Of a DNA stretch of 64,000 bases, positions 8,311-17,090 are shown one piece after another; the stretch's first letter is position 1, and each line of letters opens with the position of its first letter. The position numbers were made by a program, and so were the translations under genes. The DNA is from Sulfitobacter sp. DSM 110093 (GTDB lineage: Bacteria; Pseudomonadota; Alphaproteobacteria; Rhodobacterales; Rhodobacteraceae), in contig NZ_CP085167.1 in NCBI RefSeq assembly GCF_022788715.1, positions 2,927,001 to 2,991,000 on the forward strand, in the 5' to 3' direction. The notes under the pieces were generated by a model. That model was not told the DNA's origin. It worked only from the letters and a program-made list of their open reading frames with translations, and made no database searches.

Positions 8311-9108
8311 TCAGAAGCCCGGTTTGCTTTCCACCAGTTCCATTGGGCGGTGGCCCCGGGGCAATTCGAAGCGTTGGATCAGTTGCAGCCTGTCTTGAGC
8401 GTCATGTTCATGAGCGTCCCAGATCATCCCCACATGAGGCGCGGCAAGGTCGAGATACTGGCACGCCTGTCGCGACAGCAGATCGGCGCGCGCCTCGTGG
8501 CGGACCTTGGCGGTGCGGATCTGGAACTGCTCCCAGAGCATGCGGTGGTAGGAAATACCGTGCAGCTCCTCCAAGGGGCGCGACAGCAGTGCCTCAGCGT
8601 GGTCGCAGCGCAGGTACATGGTGCCGAAGGCAGGTTGCGATCCGGTGACCCAGACCAGCCGGTCGATGCGGATCACCTGCTCGGCCTCGAAGCCGATGAG
8701 CAGCGGCCCGGATTCAGCGGTGGGCAGGCACTGGATATCGACCACCCGGGTATAGGGCATCTTCCAGTCGCCGGTCTCGGGGTCGCGGAAGCGGTAGACA
8801 TGAACCTCGGGCACCTGATGGCGCGCATCCGCGATGAAGCTGCCGCGCTTGCGGTGGCGCACGATCAGCCCCTGCTCAACCAACCGCGACAGGCCCTTTT
8901 GCACCGTGGAAAGGCCGATGGGCAGCGCGGCGGCAATCTCGGTCTCGCCGGGAAGCTGGCCGCCGGGCGCGAAGGTGCCATCCTGAATACACCGGGTGAA
9001 CGCCTCGCTCAGACGCAGGTACTTGGGTCGGCCCTTGCCATCGGGGGCCGTGTCTTCCCATGCAGCGACCAAGGTCTCGAGGGATAGTCTATCTGAAGAG
9101 CTTTCCAT
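8311..9108 (-). CDS. GntR-family regulator with UTRA domain
   Basis: A transcription factor of about 265 residues with an N-terminal winged helix (LSEAFTRCIQDGTFAPGGQLPGETEIAAALPIG, then STVQKGLSRLVEQGLI) and a C-terminal UTRA ligand domain, the HutC subgroup of GntR. It sits between tctCBA and the divergent gamma-glutamyltransferase gene and probably controls both. A perfect AACTACGTAGTT palindrome upstream at 9144-9155 is the likely operator. The start is uncertain: the ATG at 9108 is used, while a TTG at 9138 in frame would add 10 residues; neither has a strong ribosome site. Confidence 0.82.
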   Translation of the reverse strand: MESSSDRLSLETLVAAWEDTAPDGKGRPKYLRLSEAFTRCIQDGTFAPGGQLPGETEIAAALPIGLSTVQKGLSRLVEQGLIVRHRKRGSFIADARHQVPEVHVYRFRDPETGDWKMPYTRVVDIQCLPTAESGPLLIGFEAEQVIRIDRLVWVTGSQPAFGTMYLRCDHAEALLSRPLEELHGISYHRMLWEQFQIRTAKVRHEARADLLSRQACQYLDLAAPHVGMIWDAHEHDAQDRLQLIQRFELPRGHRPMELVESKPGF

Positions 9109-9143
9109 ACAACTATCATAGAACGAGGGGTATTGCACTTGTC

Positions 9144-9155
9144 AACTACGTAGTT
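9144..9155. promoter_or_regulatory. candidate GntR operator palindrome
   Basis: AACTACGTAGTT is a perfect 12-bp palindrome in the short AT-rich gap between the divergent gntR and gamma-glutamyltransferase genes. GntR/HutC proteins bind palindromes of this size, and the site would cover both start regions. Confidence 0.45.
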
Positions 9156-9198
9156 AATAATTGTCATAGGAATACATTGCAGCGTTGAGAGGGTGGAG

Positions 9199-10875
9199 AT
9201 GAGCGAAGAATGGGCAGTGGCCACCGGACATCCCATCGCGACCGGGGCCGCGGAGCGGGTGCTGCGCGCAGGCGGCAACGCCGTGGATGCCGGGGTGGCC
9301 GCCGGGATAGCGCTGGCCGTTGTGCAGCCCGATCTGGTGTCCTTTGCTGGGGTCGCACCGGTGATCCTTTATGACGCGGCGCGCGAGCATGTAACCAGCT
9401 ACGACGGTGTTGGGGTCTGGCCGCAGGCCGCTGACGTGGTGCAGATGCAGCGCGATCACGGTGACCACGTGCCCGAGGGCCTGCTGCGCACCGTCGTCCC
9501 CGCCGCTCCGGCAAGCTGGATCAAGGTTCTGGCGACCCACGGCACCCTCGGTTTCGGCGATGTCGCCCAAGAGGCCGTGCAGGCCGCGCGCGACGGTTTC
9601 GAGGTCTATCCCCTGCTGGCCGATTTTATCGCCTCGCGGAAGGAGAAATACGCGCGCTTTCCGTCCACTGCGGCGATCTTCCTGCCCGATGGCCGCCCGT
9701 CGAAGGTCGGAGAGCTTTTCGTCCAGACCGACCTTGCGAACACCCTGCAACTGCTGATCGACGCCGAAAGCGCCGCCCGTGCCGAAGGAGGTGATCGGCG
9801 CGAAGGCCTGGCCGCCGCCCGCGCGGCTTTCTACACTGGCCCGATCGCGCAAAAGATCGTTGCCTTTCACGCCGAGAACGGCGGCCTACTGCGGGCCGAG
9901 GACCTCGCCTCCTACGAGGTCCGCGAGGAGCCGACCTTCGCCGTGGAATTCCGGGGCACGCAAATCCACTGCTGCGGTGCGTGGTGCCAGGGCATCTCAA
10001 TGGCGCAGACGCTTGTCATGCTTGAGCAGGCTGGCCCTGACGCCACCCGCGACGGAGAGAAGATTAACCTGCATTTCCTGCTCGAAGTGCTGAAGCGCGT
10101 GTTCGCCGACCGCGAAGCGCATGTCACCGACCCCCGCTACATGCAGATCGCCCCCGAGGCACTGCTGGACCCCGCCTTCATCGCGGACCGGCTGCGCAGC
10201 ATTCAGGAGAACTCCGATCCGCTCCCCGCCCCCGCGGCCCCGGCTCTTGCGGCTTCGGGCGAACGCCCGGTGTTCGAGGTGGGCTGCGCCGATACATCCC
10301 ACGTCAGCGTCATCGACGGCGCCGGCAACATCTTCTCCGCCACCCCGAGCGATCCAAGCTACGACACTGTGGTGATCCCCGGCACCGGGCTGTCGGTTTC
10401 CTCGCGCGGGTCGCAGAGCCGTGCGATCCCCGGTCACCTAAATGCGCTCGCTCCGGGCAAGCGGCCGCGGCTCACACCGAACCCTATTCTGGGGCTGAAG
10501 GATGGCAAACCTTGGCTCGCCATGGGCACGCCCGGCGGTGATGTCCAGATCCAAGCTATGGCGCAGGTGTTGCTAGGCATGCTGGACCTCGGGCAGCCCG
10601 CGCACGTGGCGGTCGAGGCGCCCCGCGTGGCTTCCTATGCCTATCCCGGCAGCTTCGCGCCACATGACGTCCATCCCAACAAGGTGCTGTACGAAGCCGA
10701 TCTGCCACTGGAGCAGGCCAAGGAATTACGCGCACGCGGACATGACCTTGAAGAATGGCCCGCCCGAACCTGGATGGCGGGCGGGATCTGTATCGCCCTG
10801 CGCGGCGGGTCTGGCGTGGACGCCGTCGCCGACCCGCGGCGCGCGGGCACGGCCAAGATCGGAGCGAAACCATGA
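9199..10875 (+). CDS. gamma-glutamyltransferase-family protein
   Basis: A 558-residue Ntn-hydrolase of the gamma-glutamyltranspeptidase family, which cleaves or transfers gamma-glutamyl groups after self-cleavage into two subunits. The opening ATGHPIATGAAERVLRAGGNAVDAGVAAG is the family signature. The processing region is CADTSHVSVIDGAGNIFS, where the Thr before Ser-His would be the new N-terminus. GTPGGDVQIQAMAQVLLGML is the oxyanion and late motif. No signal peptide is present, so it probably works in the cytoplasm, unlike the classical periplasmic enzyme. The ATG at 9199 follows GAGAGGGTGGAG; a GTG two codons earlier is possible. Its stop overlaps the next start (ATGA). With the TTT transporter it likely hydrolyses an imported gamma-glutamyl or related amide compound. 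Confidence 0.85.
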   Translation: MSEEWAVATGHPIATGAAERVLRAGGNAVDAGVAAGIALAVVQPDLVSFAGVAPVILYDAAREHVTSYDGVGVWPQAADVVQMQRDHGDHVPEGLLRTVVPAAPASWIKVLATHGTLGFGDVAQEAVQAARDGFEVYPLLADFIASRKEKYARFPSTAAIFLPDGRPSKVGELFVQTDLANTLQLLIDAESAARAEGGDRREGLAAARAAFYTGPIAQKIVAFHAENGGLLRAEDLASYEVREEPTFAVEFRGTQIHCCGAWCQGISMAQTLVMLEQAGPDATRDGEKINLHFLLEVLKRVFADREAHVTDPRYMQIAPEALLDPAFIADRLRSIQENSDPLPAPAAPALAASGERPVFEVGCADTSHVSVIDGAGNIFSATPSDPSYDTVVIPGTGLSVSSRGSQSRAIPGHLNALAPGKRPRLTPNPILGLKDGKPWLAMGTPGGDVQIQAMAQVLLGMLDLGQPAHVAVEAPRVASYAYPGSFAPHDVHPNKVLYEADLPLEQAKELRARGHDLEEWPARTWMAGGICIALRGGSGVDAVADPRRAGTAKIGAKP

Positions 10876-11375
10876 CAACGGACATTTGCAAACGCATTGC
10901 CGATCAGAACACCCCGCTGGAGGAGGCTTTTGACCTCTGCGGTAAAGCTCTCGACAATGAGTTGTTCACCGCGATGCGCTTCCACGCCGCAACGATGGAG
11001 GTGGAACGCCTTCGCTCCACCCTGCCCGATAGCTATCCTGTCAGCGGTCGCAAGCCAAAGCGGGATACGGAGTGGGGCAAAAAGGTGTTGATCGACCGAG
11101 AGATCAACCTCGGTTTTGGAGCCGCCGACATCAGATGGGCATTTTCGGATTACGAAACCATTCTCGGGCTCGGACTCAATGCTGTGTTGAATGTTCCGAT
11201 TGTTCGTGACCGATCGGTTCTGGGTACGATTAATTACTTGCGCGGCAATTCGGCCTTCAGTTCGCGAGAAGTAAAGATCGCAGAACAAGTTGCTGCTGCA
11301 CTGGCCGAACGAAGTGAGCTGCGAGGCTTTGTTGATGGCGTGGATGCCCCGGAACATTGCCGCAACGCAGAATGA
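10872..11375 (+). CDS. small GAF-domain protein
   Basis: A 167-residue single-domain protein with GAF-like features: an N-terminal helix, TEWGKKVLID, GAADIRWAFSDYETI, and a C-terminal VLNVPIVRDRSVLGTINYLRG strand pair. It has no output domain, membrane segment or DNA-binding helix. Its ATG overlaps the stop of the transferase gene, so the two are translationally coupled. A clear relative is encoded at 56202-56687 beside a TRAP/amidohydrolase operon and shares the EWGK.V and WAFxDxE blocks. The 3' third is less GC-rich than the 5' part. It may sense the pathway compound or act as an accessory subunit; no function can be assigned from sequence. Confidence 0.7.
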   Translation: MTTDICKRIADQNTPLEEAFDLCGKALDNELFTAMRFHAATMEVERLRSTLPDSYPVSGRKPKRDTEWGKKVLIDREINLGFGAADIRWAFSDYETILGLGLNAVLNVPIVRDRSVLGTINYLRGNSAFSSREVKIAEQVAAALAERSELRGFVDGVDAPEHCRNAE

Positions 11376-11451
11376 TGTCAATGAAGGGGTCGTTTCGAGG
11401 TTTCACATTTATGCGCGGTGAAGGCGCTTTAGTTTCACCGACCGATCGCGC

Positions 11452-12384
11452 TTAGGTCTCCTCCGACCGATCCGTCGCGGGCGTCGGTTTCGGGCTTAGT
11501 TGCGAAATTTCAGCGTAGCTATCCCCGGACAAGTCCAAGCCCATCGCATCCAGTGAAGGCTGCAACTGGTCAACATTCCGGCCCGAAATAAGCGCTGACG
11601 TCACCGCCGGGTGCCGGGCAACCCACGCCACGGCAAGGGTGGTGGCCGCAATACCCAGACGCTGCGATAGCGTGGCCAAATCACGCGCAACCTCGTGCAT
11701 CCATGGCTGCCCATAGCGTGCGGCATAGGTCTTGTCGTCTTGCAAACGCCCCTCGGCACCTTTGACGTATTTCCCGGTCAACAAGCCCCCACCCAAGGGC
11801 GAAAAAGGACTAACGGCAATGTCTTGGTCCGCGCAGGCCGGAAGAATTTCGACCTCTACCTGTCGTTTTACAAGGTTATACATCGGTTGGCAGACATCAA
11901 TCTGGGTGCCGATCGCCTTACACACCGCTTGCGCCTTCATGATCTGCCAAGCCGCAAAGTTCGACACGCCGATGTAGCGTATCAGCCCTTGAGACTGCAT
12001 CTTGGCCAAGGTGGCAAATGTCTCTTCGAAAGGTGTTTCAGCGTCAAAACGGTGTAGGTAATAGATATCCACCCCATCCACGCCCAGCCGTTTGCGGCTT
12101 TCATCCAAGGCGGCGTATAAGTTGCCCGAAGTGGCGGGCCGATCATTGGGGGCTTTCGTACCGATGATCAGATCATCGACATTCGATCCCAAGATCTGCC
12201 CCAACATGCTCTCAGACGCGCCGCCATTATAGCTATAGGCCGTATCGAAGTGATTGATTCCCGCCGCGACGCAGGTCTCAAACATCTCTTTGGCGTTGCC
12301 CACATCCGCCGTACGGCCAAATTGCATGGCGCCAAATCCCAATCGCGAGATGGGGGTTCCGTTCTTGGTTTGAATGCGGGTCAT
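11452..12384 (-). CDS. aldo/keto reductase
   Basis: A 310-residue NADP-dependent oxidoreductase with a TIM-barrel fold. The family tetrad is visible: Asp and Tyr in HFDTAYSYNGG, Lys in IIGTKAPN and His in YYLHRFD. VSPFSPLGGGLLTGKY is the usual barrel-closing motif. It is the last gene of a minus-strand run (tctC, tctB, tctA, an ABM protein, an MBL hydrolase and this gene). In this setting it could oxidise a sugar to a lactone or reduce an aldehyde intermediate; that role is inferred from context. Confidence 0.88.
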   Translation of the reverse strand: MTRIQTKNGTPISRLGFGAMQFGRTADVGNAKEMFETCVAAGINHFDTAYSYNGGASESMLGQILGSNVDDLIIGTKAPNDRPATSGNLYAALDESRKRLGVDGVDIYYLHRFDAETPFEETFATLAKMQSQGLIRYIGVSNFAAWQIMKAQAVCKAIGTQIDVCQPMYNLVKRQVEVEILPACADQDIAVSPFSPLGGGLLTGKYVKGAEGRLQDDKTYAARYGQPWMHEVARDLATLSQRLGIAATTLAVAWVARHPAVTSALISGRNVDQLQPSLDAMGLDLSGDSYAEISQLSPKPTPATDRSEET

Positions 12385-12426
12385 CGTCGAGCTTTCGGTT
12401 TGGGAAGGGAGCCTCGGGGGCCTAGA

Positions 12427-13221
12427 TCAAGTGGAGGACGGCTTGGGACCACGGTCCAACCGCACGATGTGATCCGCCTTGTCACTTGGGAAGGATGACA
12501 TGACCAAGGGATCATGTCCGGGCACAATCAATTCAGGTCGGCTGGCGAGCCGCTCGATCGTTGTAAAACCCTCCAGCATGTCCTGCATATCGACCACGAT
12601 GGGAAAGGGTTTGCGGCTTTGGAAGTTCTCATAAAAATGCGCAGCGTCAGAGGCCAGCACGAGCCAGCCCGCCGATGTGAGCACCCGCACGGCTTGCAGC
12701 CCCCGGCTATGCCCCCCGATACGGTGGACCGTGACCCCCTTTGCGACCTCGGCATCGCCATCATGGAAGATCACCTTGCCGGAGTAGAGACGTTTGACCG
12801 CTTCACAGATATGTCCCGAAGAAAAGGGCATCCGCAGCGTATCATGGCACATGCAAGGCCCCGTGGCATAGGCCATCTCAGCTGCTTGGATATGCAATTG
12901 CGCATTGGGGAAAAGATGCAGGCCGCCTGCGTGGTCGTAATGAAGGTGAGTCACGATCACGGTCTCGACTGCTTCGGGTGTGATGCCCAAGGGCGCCAAA
13001 GCACTGCGCGGATCAAGCTGGATCGGGCGGCCGCGCGCGTCGGCTTCAGCCGCATCATAGCCCGTATCAACGAGGATCACCCGCTCTCCTTGGCGCAAAA
13101 CCCAGATGAAATAATCCATCGGGTGGGCCACGTCGTGCCGGTCATCAAAAACAAAGCTGTCGCCTCTCACCCGCGCGTTGCGATCTGCGTATTTGACCGC
13201 ATGAACCTCCCATTCACTCAT
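12427..13221 (-). CDS. metallo-beta-lactamase-fold hydrolase (lactonase-like)
   Basis: A 264-residue MBL-fold enzyme. The zinc signature HLHYDH (TVIVTHLHYDHAGG) is followed by later metal ligands in the GGHSRGLQAV, LASDAAH and VPGHDP segments. This layout matches the AHL-lactonase/gamma-butyrolactonase (AttM/BlcC-like) branch. The start overlaps the stop of the ABM gene by 4 bp. Between sugar oxidoreductases and acid-sugar enzymes, the natural reading is hydrolysis of a sugar lactone to its acid, though quorum-signal lactones are an alternative that sequence alone cannot exclude. Confidence 0.82.
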   Translation of the reverse strand: MSEWEVHAVKYADRNARVRGDSFVFDDRHDVAHPMDYFIWVLRQGERVILVDTGYDAAEADARGRPIQLDPRSALAPLGITPEAVETVIVTHLHYDHAGGLHLFPNAQLHIQAAEMAYATGPCMCHDTLRMPFSSGHICEAVKRLYSGKVIFHDGDAEVAKGVTVHRIGGHSRGLQAVRVLTSAGWLVLASDAAHFYENFQSRKPFPIVVDMQDMLEGFTTIERLASRPELIVPGHDPLVMSSFPSDKADHIVRLDRGPKPSST

Positions 13222-13508
13222 GATGCTACAGTGCTCCAGCTCGTTACGTCTTTGCCTACCACCATATCAGCCGTGGCCGCGCTAAATGCTTTGAAATGGG
13301 CGCTGTCGCAGTGGGCATCAAAGGCCGCGCTATCCGTGTAAAGCTCATAGAGGAACACCTCATCAGGCTTATCCGCATCGGTAAGCACGTCGAAGCGGTG
13401 GCAGCCCGGTTCAAGCTTTTTAGAGGTATCGGCGTTATCAAGCATCAGAGGCATGAAATCCTCCATCTGCCCTGTTGCGATACGAAAGGTCACGCAGATG
13501 GCAAACAT
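13218..13508 (-). CDS. ABM/YgiN-like small monooxygenase-fold protein
   Basis: A 96-residue protein of the antibiotic-biosynthesis-monooxygenase (dimeric ferredoxin-like) fold. It has the typical order: an opening strand (FAICVTFRIATGQ), then GCHRFDVLTDADKPDEVFLYELYTD, then FDAHCDSAHFKAF, closely resembling YgiN quinol-monooxygenase-like proteins. It is coupled at both ends, with a TAATG overlap with the TctA stop and an ATGA overlap with the lactonase. These proteins often act as small isomerases or mutarotase-like helpers in sugar clusters; the exact role here is unknown. Confidence 0.8.
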   Translation of the reverse strand: MFAICVTFRIATGQMEDFMPLMLDNADTSKKLEPGCHRFDVLTDADKPDEVFLYELYTDSAAFDAHCDSAHFKAFSAATADMVVGKDVTSWSTVAS

Positions 13509-15025
13509 TATCTAGTCCTCAATTTTGCGAATGTACGGCGAACCACCGGCAACTGCCCGGCAATCAGCGCCACGTTCAGCGCCAGCAAGACTGCGGCGGT
13601 GGGTCGGGTGAAAAAGCCTGACAGGTCGCCATCGCTCAGCAGCAAAGAGCGGCGGAAGGTTTCATCGAATAGTCCACCCAGAATAACGCCGATGACCAGC
13701 GGTGCGATCGGATATCGCATCAGGTTCATAAAGTAAGCCAGCGCACCCACGCCCAGCATGAGGTAGAGATCATTAATCCCGCCTCCCACGCTAAAACTGC
13801 CAATGGTGGTCAAGATCAGCACGACGGGCAGAAAAACAGTCTGCGGCAGGCGCAGGATCTGAATGAAAACCCGCGCAGTGAACAGGCCCATGATGAACAT
13901 GGTCAGCGACGCCAGCACCATGATCGCGCAGACCCGCAAAATGATTGAGGGATCAATCGTCGGCCCGGGGATGATGTTGTTGATCTTAAACGCCCCCATC
14001 AACGCTGCCGCGGGAGGAGAGCCGGGAATACCCAAGACCAGCAACGGGATCAGCGCACCGCCGATGCAGGCATTATTTGCCGTCTCAGACGACAGTAGCC
14101 CTTCGATTGATCCCTTGCCGAAGTTCTTGCCATCGTGGCTGGCTGATTTGCCAACACCGTAGCTGACCCAACCGGCCACGTCCTCGCCCACGCCCGGCAG
14201 CGCACCCACTCCCGTGCCGATCACGCCAGAGCGGGCAATGGTGGGCATATGCCGCCGGATGGCTGCGAGGTTGGGCAGGATACGTCCCTTGAGCGCGATG
14301 ACTTTGCCCGCATCAATCTGACGCAGCCCATCAATGATCTGCGGGATCGCAAAGGCCCCCATCAGCACCGGCACGACCTGAAACCCTGACAACAGATAAG
14401 ACCAACCAAAGGTATAGCGCGGCTCGCTCAGCAACGGGTCAAGCCCGACCATCGCCATCGCCAGTCCCGCAAGCCCTGCGATCCAGCCTTTAACCACAAG
14501 GTCTTCGGACATCAGTGTACCGGACAGCAGAATCCCAAATAGCGCCAACAGCGCCTTTTCAGGGCTGGCGATGGATTGCGAAATCAACAAAAGCGCCCAG
14601 ACAAAGACCAACAGGGCAGCCGTCCCGATGAGTGTGCCGATGAAGCTGCCCGTGGTGGTCAGCCCCAAGGCCTCTGCCCCCCGTCCCTGTTTGGCGAGTG
14701 GGTGGCCGTCCATCGCCGTGGCCGCGCTGGCTGCCGTGCCGGGAATGTTCAGCAATATCGAAGGGTAAGACCCGCCGTAGATTGCGCCCACGTAGGCGCC
14801 CAACAGGGCAATCAGCGCATAATCGAGCGGAATTTTATTACCAAAAAAGCCGGTGAGGATCGTGACCGCCAAGGTCGCCGTCAGCCCCGGCAACGCGCCA
14901 AAGACAATGCCCAGAAAAACCGAAATGATGATATAGGGATAGGTAATCGGATCCGTGACGAGGGCAGCAAAAGCCCCACCGAAACCTTGCAACTGTGATA
15001 GGAAGAATTCCATCAGTTTCTCCAA
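13508..15025 (-). CDS. tctA: TTT transporter large permease TctA (system 2)
   Basis: A 505-residue permease with the TctA signatures GALPGLTATLAVTILTGF, SYPSILLNIPGTAASAATAMDGHPLAKQG (first repeat) and GALPGVGEDVAGWVSYGVGK with VLGIPGSPPAAALMGAF (second repeat). About 11 to 12 hydrophobic segments are present. The start overlaps the end of tctB by 13 bp, and the stop overlaps the ABM gene start. This places transporter and catabolic genes in one transcript. It belongs with the TctB and TctC at 15013-16860. Confidence 0.9.
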   Translation of the reverse strand: MEKLMEFFLSQLQGFGGAFAALVTDPITYPYIIISVFLGIVFGALPGLTATLAVTILTGFFGNKIPLDYALIALLGAYVGAIYGGSYPSILLNIPGTAASAATAMDGHPLAKQGRGAEALGLTTTGSFIGTLIGTAALLVFVWALLLISQSIASPEKALLALFGILLSGTLMSEDLVVKGWIAGLAGLAMAMVGLDPLLSEPRYTFGWSYLLSGFQVVPVLMGAFAIPQIIDGLRQIDAGKVIALKGRILPNLAAIRRHMPTIARSGVIGTGVGALPGVGEDVAGWVSYGVGKSASHDGKNFGKGSIEGLLSSETANNACIGGALIPLLVLGIPGSPPAAALMGAFKINNIIPGPTIDPSIILRVCAIMVLASLTMFIMGLFTARVFIQILRLPQTVFLPVVLILTTIGSFSVGGGINDLYLMLGVGALAYFMNLMRYPIAPLVIGVILGGLFDETFRRSLLLSDGDLSGFFTRPTAAVLLALNVALIAGQLPVVRRTFAKLRTR

Positions 15026-15783
15026 AGCGGACGAAGAGTGACGTAGTAGTGATACTCAATTTTTGAAAACAGCAGCCCGCCCCGGTTTGGCACGTTCTGC
15101 CGAAACCCAAAGGCCATGGCGGTCACAAGTATCAGCGGGGTCAGCACCGCAACCCAAGGTGTCGCCCGCGCGATGCGGCTGCGATCATGTGCAAACATCC
15201 AAAGGGTCAGTAGCACCCATGCGGCCATCACCAGCCAATCGTCATCATGAGCTTTGTTCCACTCTGCCTGCGGAAAGTGCATGAAGAGTGCGTAAATCCC
15301 GGGCAAAATCACGGCAACTGCCGACTGCAGCATCCGCTCGACCCGACCCGCGTGAAATCCGTAAATCAGCGCAGTAATCACCAGACCACTGGCAAGGATG
15401 AAATCCACACGCGGAACGAGAGCAAAAATGAACATGCCCATGATGACCGCGATTGAACCGATGCGGATGGCCTCTTGGCGGTCCCAGCCAAGGCCGACGG
15501 CGGAAAATGCCCGTTTTGCGCCCCCTGCCTTGATCGCGATGCGCAGCAACACCAATCCCAGTAGGAGCATTGCAAACCAGATGCCAAAAGGAACGATTGC
15601 AGCGGAGTTATACCACTCTGCCCCGCTCACCCCGGCGCGGTTCTCTCCCAGAAAGGGAATGAAACTTGTGCGCCAGAGAAAGAAAACCGCACAGCAGATC
15701 AGCGCAAGAGCGCCCCAGAAATCGCGTGCACGCAGCATCTCTAGATCTTTGTCCAGTTCTGCCTGCAGTTTTTCGATACCCAT
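15013..15783 (-). CDS. tctB: TTT transporter small permease TctB (system 2)
   Basis: A protein of about 256 residues with an N-terminal cytoplasmic helix (KLQAELDKDLEMLRARDFWGAL) and several hydrophobic segments, longer than the usual TctB of about 150 to 200 residues. The ATG at 15783 is preceded by AGGGGGAGCAAG, a better start than an in-frame TTG at 15798. It overlaps tctA and follows tctC after about 70 bp. The assignment depends on topology and operon position. Confidence 0.8.
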   Translation of the reverse strand: MGIEKLQAELDKDLEMLRARDFWGALALICCAVFFLWRTSFIPFLGENRAGVSGAEWYNSAAIVPFGIWFAMLLLGLVLLRIAIKAGGAKRAFSAVGLGWDRQEAIRIGSIAVIMGMFIFALVPRVDFILASGLVITALIYGFHAGRVERMLQSAVAVILPGIYALFMHFPQAEWNKAHDDDWLVMAAWVLLTLWMFAHDRSRIARATPWVAVLTPLILVTAMAFGFRQNVPNRGGLLFSKIEYHYYVTLRPLWRN

Positions 15784-15852
15784 CTTGCTCCCCCTCAATC
15801 GGCGAAACGGGGCGCAGATGCGCGCCCCGATCCATCTTGTTTTCAGTGATTG

Positions 15853-16860
15853 TTAAGGCTTTTCAATGCCAAGGCTTTCCGGGTCGACAGTGGTCGAACC
15901 GAGTTCTTTCAGCGTATAGGCAAAGGTGCTTTCCAGCTTAGAGAAAATTGCCTGCGCTTCATCGCCGGACTGGCCACCGATATCGTAGTAGTTCGCCGCT
16001 GCCCACTCAGCCACTGTATCTGACGCCATCGCCTTATCGAATGCCTCGGTCAGCGTGGTCTTCACGTCGTCGGATGCAGAGTTCGCAACGCCAAAACCGA
16101 TAGATTGCTTGAGCGGAAGATAGGCTTCTAGCCCGTCATACATGTCAAATGCGGATGGGATTGTGGTCTCGCCCAGCTTGCCTTCTTCGGGTGTCAGCAT
16201 TGCCAGCGGACGCAGCTTGCCACCTTCGATCAAGGGCGCCTGCTCGGCCAAGGAAGTCACGACCAGTTCCACTTCACCCGCCATCGCGGCTTCTTGGCCC
16301 GCAGCGGAGCCTTCATAGGGGATGAACTTGAACGATACTTCCGCGCCTTTTTCGATGGCCAGCAGGTTCAAGTGGTGGATCGACCCTGCGCCCGAAGCGG
16401 CGGCGGGAATAGAACCCGGCTCTGCCATCGCGGCATCCATAAGCTCTTGTAGCGTGCTATAAGGGCTGTCTGCGGGGACCGAGATCAGATCGGGCGAGCC
16501 ACCGATGATGAAGGGATACCAAAAATCAAACTTCTGATCCCAGCCGCCCTGAACGGCAGCTGTCACATTGGATTCAGAGATGCCCGCAAGTGTATAGCCG
16601 TCGTCGGGTTGGTTCTGGACAAAGACCATACCGTTGGATCCAGCCACGCCACCTGTCTGGTTGGTCACGTTGATCGAAACCGGCAGATGTTTCTCCATCT
16701 CGGCCATGATCATCCGGTTGATGCTGTCGGTGCCGCCACCCGCGCCCCAAACGACAACGTCGGTAATATCGCGGAATGGGTATTCTTGCGCCTGCGCCGA
16801 AGCGGTCAGCCCGGTGCTTAGCGTCGCGGCAAGCGCGACCAGTGCAAATTTGGTTTTCAT
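15853..16860 (-). CDS. tctC: TTT solute-binding protein TctC (system 2)
   Basis: A 335-residue Bug/TctC-type binding protein. It has a signal peptide ending near ASAQA, then the ligand loop DVVVWGAGGGTDSINRMI and the second loop GSIPAAASGAGSIHHLNLLA. It heads the minus-strand run that continues through tctB, tctA, the ABM protein, the lactonase and the aldo/keto reductase. Upstream at 16897-16908 lies a 12-bp sequence repeated in front of the nearby FadR-type regulator gene, so this operon is probably under that regulator. Confidence 0.9.
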   Translation of the reverse strand: MKTKFALVALAATLSTGLTASAQAQEYPFRDITDVVVWGAGGGTDSINRMIMAEMEKHLPVSINVTNQTGGVAGSNGMVFVQNQPDDGYTLAGISESNVTAAVQGGWDQKFDFWYPFIIGGSPDLISVPADSPYSTLQELMDAAMAEPGSIPAAASGAGSIHHLNLLAIEKGAEVSFKFIPYEGSAAGQEAAMAGEVELVVTSLAEQAPLIEGGKLRPLAMLTPEEGKLGETTIPSAFDMYDGLEAYLPLKQSIGFGVANSASDDVKTTLTEAFDKAMASDTVAEWAAANYYDIGGQSGDEAQAIFSKLESTFAYTLKELGSTTVDPESLGIEKP

Positions 16861-16896
16861 CTCATCCTCCCAATGGATACGGTGCCTATTGCATTT

Positions 16897-16908
16897 ATCT
16901 GCGTATGC
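16897..16908 (-). promoter_or_regulatory. shared operator-like sequence upstream of tctC
   Basis: Read on the minus strand, this is GCATACGCAGAT followed by AAAT. The same 12 bases, followed by CAAT, occur at 18911-18922 upstream of the GntR gene. TGC and GCA half-sites (TGCATACGCA) give partial dyad symmetry. A site common to regulator and transporter promoters is what a FadR-type autoregulator would bind. Confidence 0.45.
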
Positions 16909-17090
16909 ATTAACAAATGTGTTGTCAACTCACACGTCAGACTAAAGGGGCGTTTCTACACTTTTGCCCAGCCCGGACTTGGTCGCGAGACGCACCTGAA
17001 ATCTGCGGTGCTAACAAGATTGGGCGTAACCGACGCAATGGGTTAAGCAACACCCAAAGGCCGCGCTGAGAAAGAAAAGGGAAGAATGAC

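Noticed and set aside
12427..13221. Dedicated quorum-quenching AHL lactonase
   Set aside because: The MBL motif fits, but operon coupling to an acid-sugar transporter and oxidoreductases makes a sugar-lactone substrate more likely; retained only as an alternative.
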